Below are positions 63,252 to 64,000 of a stretch of 64,000 bases of DNA, piece by piece. Under the pieces are notes generated by a model. That model had not been told where the DNA came from, did no database searches, and saw only the letters and a list, made by a program, of their open reading frames with translations. Numbering within the stretch: position 1 is the first letter of the stretch; every line of letters starts with the position of its first letter. Origin of the DNA: Chitinophaga filiformis (GTDB taxonomy: Bacteria; Bacteroidota; Bacteroidia; Chitinophagales; Chitinophagaceae); assembly GCF_021646545.1 (NCBI RefSeq), contig NZ_JAKIRP010000006.1, forward strand, positions 248,001 through 312,000. Direction: 5' to 3'. The position numbers and the translations under genes are program-made.

Positions 63252-64000
63252 ATGAAAATATTCACAGCTCAGCAAATACGCGATGCAGATGCCTATACAA
63301 TAAGGCATACTCCTATCAGCAGCCTGGATCTGATGGAGAAGGCAGCCATTGCATGTACGGCATGGATCTGCCGTCATTATAACGAGGAGACGCCGGTCTA
63401 TGTCTTCTGTGGTTTAGGCAATAATGGAGGCGACGGCCTCGCCATTACCCGGCTGTTGCGTAACAGGGGATATAATGCTGTTGCATTCATTCTTCACCAC
63501 AGTACCAAAGCTTCTGATGACCATACCGCCAACCGTCATGCATTACAGCAACAATATCCGGCAGCTGTTCACGATATTCCCGACAATGGCATTCTCCCTC
63601 AGCCAGACCAGAAAGCCCTGATCGTGGATGCGATCCTCGGCACGGGGCTGAGTCGCCCGGTAGAAGGCTGGATAGCCGGTATCATCCAGCAGCTGAACGA
63701 TCTGAAAGTGCAGCATGAAATCGTGGCTATAGACATGCCATCGGGATTGCAGGCGGATGCTTCTTCAGTAAATACACCCGTTATAAAGGCAGATCACACG
63801 CTGAGTTTTGAGTTTTATAAACTGGCCTTCCTCCTGCCTGAAAACGCAGCCTTTGTGGGGGAAATATGCATTCTTTCCATAGATCTGTCACCGGAATATA
63901 TTGCGCAAACACCTTCGCGTTTCAATATTACGGACGCCTTCCAGGTACGCAGCATATACCGGCCGCGCAAACCATTCTCCCATAAGGGTACTTTCGGACA
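63252..64000 (+). CDS. nnr: NAD(P)HX epimerase/dehydratase, 5' part
   Basis: Open from the ATG at 63252 to the window end (249 residues seen; the C-terminal dehydratase domain is beyond). The YjeF N-terminal epimerase domain shows MKIFTAQQIRDADAYTI, CGLGNNGGDGLAITRLL, VDAILGTGLSRPVEG and DMPSGL. It repairs hydrated NADH/NADPH. A 16-bp palindrome (GCTTATA-TT-TATAAGC, 63212-63227) with a TATATTTA -7-like core precedes it. Confidence 0.9.
   Translation, partial: MKIFTAQQIRDADAYTIRHTPISSLDLMEKAAIACTAWICRHYNEETPVYVFCGLGNNGGDGLAITRLLRNRGYNAVAFILHHSTKASDDHTANRHALQQQYPAAVHDIPDNGILPQPDQKALIVDAILGTGLSRPVEGWIAGIIQQLNDLKVQHEIVAIDMPSGLQADASSVNTPVIKADHTLSFEFYKLAFLLPENAAFVGEICILSIDLSPEYIAQTPSRFNITDAFQVRSIYRPRKPFSHKGTFG

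Overview
The window looks like a chromosomal segment of a glycan-degrading member of the Bacteroidota, most likely a Chitinophaga-like member of the Chitinophagaceae (inference). The evidence is three SusC/SusD pairs, a hybrid two-component regulator, SPII lipoproteins throughout, a type IX secretion C-terminal domain, -7 promoter elements resembling TAnnTTTG, and a Bacteroidota-type lptD-like / amidase / mlaD / OstA-like envelope cluster. No rRNA, complete tRNA, CRISPR array, integrase or transposase was seen.

Region 1 (1-2053): a cut-off propeller-like lipoprotein with a tiny Cys-containing exported peptide, then a SRPBCC-fold protein with a strong terminator. Region 2 (2089-10744, all minus): polysaccharide-utilisation locus 1, running from a PL6-type lyase (with F5/8C and T9SS domains) to SusC, SusD and a GH105-type unsaturated-uronide hydrolase. 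Two LacI-type palindromic operators lie in front of susC. Region 3 (10968-23796): a small lipoprotein, then a hybrid two-component sensor/regulator and polysaccharide-utilisation locus 2 (SusC, SusD, an IPT-type surface glycan-binding lipoprotein and a clan GH-A-like hydrolase), followed by an MFS transporter. Region 4 (25388-26731): a truncated haemoglobin and an exported ABM-domain protein, divergent from a HxlR regulator with a palindrome midway. Region 5 (27203-32237): a third SusC/SusD pair with no adjacent enzyme and a long leader.

Region 6 (32298-36090): two tandem LA_2272-like repeat proteins, a DUF2798-like membrane protein with a Crp/Fnr-type regulator behind an Fnr-box-like site, and an exported NPP-type phosphodiesterase. 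Region 7 (36091-36820) is non-coding and is the most unusual part of the window. It holds two related, perfectly matched palindromes with arms of 45-46 bp, each built from degenerate 11-bp units. Region 8 (36821-50958) is accessory or housekeeping: a YD-like protein, a GH2 glycosidase, an AraC-domain remnant, a class A beta-lactamase-fold protein lacking the expected Glu, an Omp85-like barrel, a split MarR/GNAT pair with its operator, a TonB receptor, an alpha/beta hydrolase, a HEIGH-type metalloprotease and a divergent SDR / Crp pair.

Region 9 (51062-64000) is mostly conserved envelope biology: a CarboxypepD_reg-like protein, a tRNA 3'-part-like fragment, PlsC, an LptD-like barrel divergent from a SPOR amidase, MlaD, an OstA-like protein and NhaA (the last three translationally coupled), two small outer-membrane barrels, and the start of the NAD(P)HX repair enzyme. 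Together the genes describe regulated uptake and depolymerisation of acidic and neutral plant or algal type glycans, beside lipid and LPS transport and peptidoglycan splitting.
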